A stretch of 10,039 bases of DNA from Mucidula mucida (Eukaryota; Basidiomycota; Agaricomycetes; Agaricales; Physalacriaceae). The notes under the pieces were generated by a model, which worked only from the letters and a program-made list of their open reading frames with translations, was not told the DNA's origin and ran no database searches. Below, in pieces: positions 7,039 to 10,039 of the stretch. Numbering within the stretch: the first letter of the stretch is position 1; each line of letters opens with the position of its first letter. Location: positions 1-10,039 of the forward strand of contig JADNYV010001047.1 of NCBI GenBank assembly GCA_015501055.1. The letters run 5' to 3'. The translations under genes were made by a program, and so were the position numbers.

Positions 7039-7119
7039 AGGCACTTTACGATACGCTGAATTGATGGGGCCCTCGGGGTCCAGTTTGGACCTAACCTTGT
7101 GTGATCTAACAAGCATAGG
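7039..7119 (+). repeat. B2, right terminus of copy 1 (81 bp)
   Basis: This is a direct repeat of B1. Its last base is the right end of the element, fixed independently by the B1/A2 joint at 6170/6171. The dyad GGTCCA-GTT-TGGACC lies at 7077-7091. Confidence 0.92.
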
Positions 7120-7141
7120 GCTATTAATATAGATATTTAAG
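7120..7141. other. 22-bp AT-rich spacer between two inverted elements
   Basis: This is the only sequence between the two right termini. It is not palindromic overall, so the inverted repeat stops exactly at the element ends. It is presumably target DNA. It is too short to assign to gypsy or anything else. Confidence 0.75.
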
Positions 7142-7222
7142 CCTATGCTTGTTAGATCACACAAGGTTAGGTCCAAACTGGACCCCGAGGGCCCCATCAA
7201 TTCAGCGTATCGTAAAGTGCCT
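7142..7222 (-). repeat. B2 of copy 2 (81 bp)
   Basis: Exact reverse complement of B2 of copy 1. Its first base marks the right terminus of copy 2. Confidence 0.92.
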
Positions 7223-7282
7223 GTACATGAAGTGTACATACTTAATACATGAAGATGTATCTACTGAGGGAGAGGTGGGAGG
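7223..7282 (-). repeat. A2-B2 link of copy 2 with twin hairpins
   Basis: Exact reverse complement of 6979-7038; both hairpins are kept (7223-7237 and 7245-7260). Confidence 0.75.
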
Positions 7283-8090
7283 GGACGCAAAAATGCGGAG
7301 CTAACTGTGACCAGATAACACAGGTTAGCTGGAGGGGAGTGAGAGGGTGCAGAGAGCGCACCTGTGACCAGATAGCCCACAGAATGTCCTTGAGAAGGAG
7401 TCCTTTGGAAAGGAATGGGTATCTGGGCACAAAATGGGCATCAGCTCTGAAGAGCTGGATGTGAGACATTGGCACATACTGGAAGCAGGGAGAGCAGCGG
7501 GAGCGCTAGCGCTCTGGGGCCGGAGCGGACACTTCCAATAGGGTTCTAGGGTGCCAGTACATCAGTCCTGAGCAGGAGGACCAAGTAGAGCAAGTGGTGC
7601 TTGCCTGGGAGAGCAAAAGTGCGAATTCCCTCAAAATGGGCACTTTGGACCTGTCTGGACTGGTTTTGGGCTGGGTAGGCGGCTTCAGACAGTGCTCTAG
7701 AGGTGTATGGCATCAGTCCTGAGCAAGAGGACTGGAGGAATCACAAACTGCTTGTCTCTGTGAGATGATGATGGTAAGAGACAAAGAGGCAGAGTGTGTG
7801 AGCTCTTGCTTAAACCTCCCAGGGCGCCCTGTGAGTGGCCTCTGTTGTTACTACAACACCAGACACAGGCTGGGTAAGTCCAGGAAGAGCCCAGAGAGTG
7901 GGCTGGCTGCAGTAGGAGCAGCAGAGAGCGAACATGATCCAGCTTTGGAGTGAAATGAGTGTTTGACTTGATTTAAGCTGTCTCATTGAACTCCCTTGAG
8001 TAGGAAGTTGGGTAAAGGGTAAGGAGGGGTGTGGAGTGTGCAGAGGCCTCTGAAAACGCTCCCTACCCTCGGAATCCGCGTTTACATCGA
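7283..8090 (-). repeat. A2 of copy 2 (808 bp)
   Basis: Reverse complement of A2 of copy 1. The differences I see are two substitutions near 7583-7592, one lost C near 8017 and one extra base near 7950. The 14-bp palindrome is intact at 7501-7514. Short ORFs here are repeat by-products. Confidence 0.92.
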
Positions 8091-8171
8091 CCTATGCTTG
8101 TTAGATCACACAAGGTTAGGTCCAAACTGGACCCCGAGGGCCCCATCAATTCAGCGTATCGTAAAGTGCCT
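8091..8171 (-). repeat. B1 of copy 2 (81 bp)
   Basis: Reverse complement of B1. It touches A2 of copy 2 at 8090/8091, repeating the same B-A joint seen in copy 1. Confidence 0.92.
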
Positions 8172-8252
8172 ACTATGCTATGTGTGTGTGTGTAGTGGAG
8201 GGTGGATGGAGGTGCAAAAGGATGTTTACGAAACGCGAGATGAGGGAGGTTT

Positions 8253-9182
8253 TTAAGTAGAGGTTTTATTTTCAACTGCTAGCTGCTGAGCGGCACGTAC
8301 TGCAGGATGGTCACGTATATATTAGATCTTCCACGCAGAGGATGACAACGGCCTAGGGCTTGGAGTATGGTCTCAGAGAGTCCAAGGGATGCATAGTGTG
8401 TTATACCCAGAACGAACGAGTGTTCCACCAAAGTCTTTGCTCACCAGCGCAAAGAACTTGGACTCAAACCAGGATCTAGTTGTACAATGCCATCTTCACG
8501 TATGAAGAGAGCCGCTCGGAGCACCATGCAGCTTGTCTCTGCGGTGGACATACTGCTTCAGAAGGGTGATAGGATCAGCCACAGTCTGAGAGGTAAACAG
8601 TATGTCAGTGCCCTGATAGAAGGGATCGCTCTTATGGTAAGGCAAGCGATAGCCTGCATTACCCAGCTCAAATGTGAGGCTGGCACGCTGATGATCTTCT
8701 TCCAATCACGTAGCTCTTCTGATTAGGCTGCCACCAGCTCTCCATCCGGTGAACAGCATAGAAGCCGCATGACATGATTGTAGCAAAGAGAAAGTCATCA
8801 TACTTGTGGGTCTGGTTTGCGAGTCCACAAAGAGCTGAAGGTGATGAATCGAAGAGGGGCTTCCTAGCTATAGGATCTGCCCGAACTTCTTTGACCATGG
8901 ATAGCGGCTTGAACAAGCGCTGAAGCACGAGCGTAATGAAATTGGGACGTGTATGCAATGTAACGTGCTAGAGTCTCTCGGAGTAGGATCCAGAGACAGA
9001 TTGTGTGCTTTACAGAAGGGGCGTAATCTCTAGCCCCAGTAGAGTAGTTGATACGCGTAGAGGTCTCGATAGCGGTGGGCCTGCAGATACAAGACGAGTT
9101 CATCTAGTTTCTGCAAGCCATAGGTGGGCGAGGGTGACGAGGCTGTCCGCCCTCGCCCAATGCCTTAAAAGCACTCTTCCAT
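8253..9182 (-). pseudogene. Broken tyrosine recombinase of copy 2
   Basis: This is the counterpart of ORF3 of copy 1, 930 bp against 1,005 bp. A 67-bp piece is missing at 8934/8935, matching 5252-5318 in copy 1. A 3-bp insertion gives an in-frame stop (TAA, read from 8322-8324) directly before the catalytic Tyr codon. Many one-base indels break the frame, including in the GGHSVR region near 8420 and just after the Trp codon near 8346. No functional recombinase can be read from it as written. Confidence 0.9.
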
Positions 9183-10039
9183 TGCGCCGGTAGGAGCTAC
9201 GAGGTGGCTCCATAGTGCGGACGCGGGTAGGAGGGGAACTGTTTCTGAAAGTCAGAGAACAGTAAGCGGGACAACATGTCTGCCATCACGTTGTCAACCC
9301 GCGGATGTGCCGCACACAAACATCAATGCCGGTGCGGCAGGACATATCAGCAATGGCAAGCAGAACAGCATGTTGACTTGACTGTGAAGCAGCCAAAGTG
9401 TTAAACACTGAGACGGAGCCGGGACTGTCAGAATGGATTAACAGCCTGCGGGCGGAGAGGGATGAGAGGCAGCATCATGAACAGCGCAAAAATAAGCTAC
9501 AAGCTCCCTAAAGAAGGTGTCAACTCCGGTGATGGTTCGGAGTTGATAGCTTTAAAGCCATTCCCAGCATAGACGAAAGCGAGGCCCAGATTACTCGCAT
9601 CTTCCAATAGACCATATCAGCCCAGGTCCCACGCCTGCGCATTCACAAAGCGCACTCCGATCAGTTTTGTAATGCATTGACAAACCAAGTGAGTCTGCTC
9701 TAACCTCAACGTTCAATGGAATGCCTTTGTACTGCAGCGTTTTACCGCTCATCTTGCGGTAGAGCTCTGTAATGCTGGCCGTCCCAAGGCAGCACATTAA
9801 GAGCCAGTTGAGATTACCCACCCAAGGACTGCCACCCTTGAGTACAGGCTTTTGCTGGGACAAGAACGACTGAATGGTGGTGATCGATGTCCGCAATCAG
9901 TCTGGTGAGAGAGAGATAGACCCGTGAACAGTGTCTAACCAGAAACCAATGATTTTTTAGCTGAGGACCGTGTTCGCTTCTTATCTTCGTATGGGATGCC
10001 CAAAGAGTCCCACAGAAGGAGAAGCTGGACTTGACGTCG
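9165..10039 (-). pseudogene. Broken RT/RNase H 3' part of copy 2, cut by window end
   Basis: This matches 4134-5021 of copy 1, from just after the YMDD motif to the stop codon. Dozens of short indels break the frame, including one in the WTDAS motif of RNase H near 9600. The stop is TAA (9165-9167) instead of TAG because a base is missing. The RT palm motifs would lie beyond the window. Confidence 0.9.

Larger units (their letters stand above)
554..7119 (+). mobile_element. Ngaro-type tyrosine-recombinase retrotransposon, full-length copy 1
   Basis: This 6,566-bp element runs from the first base of A1 to the last base of B2. It has split direct repeats in the order A1, ORFs, B1, A2, B2. B1 and A2 touch at 6170/6171, and that joint equals the outer right end (B2 at 7119) joined to the outer left end (A1 at 554), as a circular intermediate predicts. 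It encodes a gag-like protein, RT with RNase H, and a tyrosine recombinase. No DAM-like methyltransferase follows RNase H, which separates it from DIRS and PAT. A1 and A2 differ by about three substitutions and one indel over 808 bp, and B1 and B2 look identical, so insertion seems recent. The left flank is a gypsy integrase and the right flank is a 22-bp spacer. No target duplication is seen, as expected for recombinase-mediated insertion. All catalytic residues are present, but the RT gene lacks a clean start. Confidence 0.9.
4134..10039. repeat. Large inverted repeat, arms about 2.9-3.0 kb, 22-bp centre
   Basis: The left arm 4134-7119 (2,986 bp) is the reverse complement of the right arm 7142-10039 (2,898 bp). 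The right arm still matches at the last base, so the repeat probably continues beyond the window. The inner about 1.1 kb of each arm is nearly identical. The outer part of the right arm has many short indels and a 67-bp deletion. Confidence 0.93.
7142..10039 (-). mobile_element. Ngaro-type element copy 2, minus strand, partial
   Basis: This is the 3' part of a second copy in opposite orientation. In its own direction it holds the end of RT/RNase H, the recombinase, B1, A2, the 60-bp link and B2. Its ORF1, the start of the RT gene and A1 would lie beyond 10039. Two substitutions in its A2 relative to copy 1 (7583 and 7592) are both TCG to TTG on the element's sense strand. The coding part is riddled with one- and two-base indels and cannot encode functional proteins as written. 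Confidence 0.92.

Noticed and set aside
554..7119. DIRS-1 or PAT type element
   Set aside because: Terminal repeats are split direct, not inverted with an internal complementary region as in DIRS, and no methyltransferase domain follows RNase H.
550..7125. Target-site duplication around copy 1
   Set aside because: The bases flanking 554 and 7119 do not match beyond one or two bases; recombinase elements are not expected to make one.
7120..7141. Spacer as the continuation of the gypsy integrase
   Set aside because: One frame gives a short Ile/Asn-rich peptide loosely like the family, but 22 bp is too short to support it and the expected Trp-Leu after GDKV is missing.
7142..8090. Inverted repeat as a fold-back sequencing artefact
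   Set aside because: The palindrome stops exactly at the element terminus predicted from the B1/A2 joint, the 22-bp centre is not palindromic, and copy 2 has its own substitutions and a 67-bp deletion. Not fully excluded without reads.
1..10039. CRISPR arrays, tRNA, rRNA or host genes
   Set aside because: No spaced short repeats, cloverleaf or rRNA-like sequence, or cellular protein was recognised on either strand.

Overview
The window looks like repeat-rich DNA from a basidiomycete fungus, probably an Agaricomycete. This is inferred from the transposon families present, not from any host gene. Nothing bacterial is visible, and no ordinary cellular gene was recognised. Nearly every base belongs to a transposon.

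Layout: (1) 1-553 is a decayed Ty3/gypsy integrase fragment on the plus strand. (2) 554-7119 is one complete tyrosine-recombinase retrotransposon of the Ngaro type, also on the plus strand. Its order is repeat A1 (554-1362), leader (1363-1841), a gag-like ORF1 (1842-3194), reverse transcriptase plus RNase H (3243-5021), tyrosine recombinase (5003-6007), repeat B1 (6090-6170), repeat A2 (6171-6978), a 60-bp segment with two hairpins (6979-7038), and repeat B2 (7039-7119). The order A1-ORFs-B1-A2-B2 is the split direct repeat layout of Ngaro/PAT elements. No methyltransferase domain is present, which favours Ngaro over DIRS or PAT. (3) 7120-7141 is a 22-bp AT-rich spacer. (4) 7142-10039 is the 3' part of a second copy of the same family on the minus strand, cut by the window end. 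Its repeats are almost intact, but its recombinase and RT/RNase H regions are broken by many one-base indels, a stop and a 67-bp deletion.

The two copies face each other tail to tail. They form an inverted repeat with arms of about 2.9-3.0 kb (4134-7119 against 7142-10039) around the 22-bp spacer. A transcript crossing the centre would fold into a very long hairpin RNA.

How the parts should work together, from knowledge of the family: ORF1 packages the RNA, RT/RNase H makes a DNA circle using the A and B repeats, and the tyrosine recombinase inserts the circle at the B-A junction. That mechanism leaves no target-site duplication, and none is seen. Copy 1 has all catalytic residues of RT, RNase H and recombinase, and its two A repeats differ at only about four sites, so it looks young. 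Its weak point is the start of the RT gene, which has no in-frame ATG. Copy 2 differs from copy 1 mostly by indels rather than substitutions from about 8322 onward. That pattern suggests unpolished sequence near a contig end as much as real decay.
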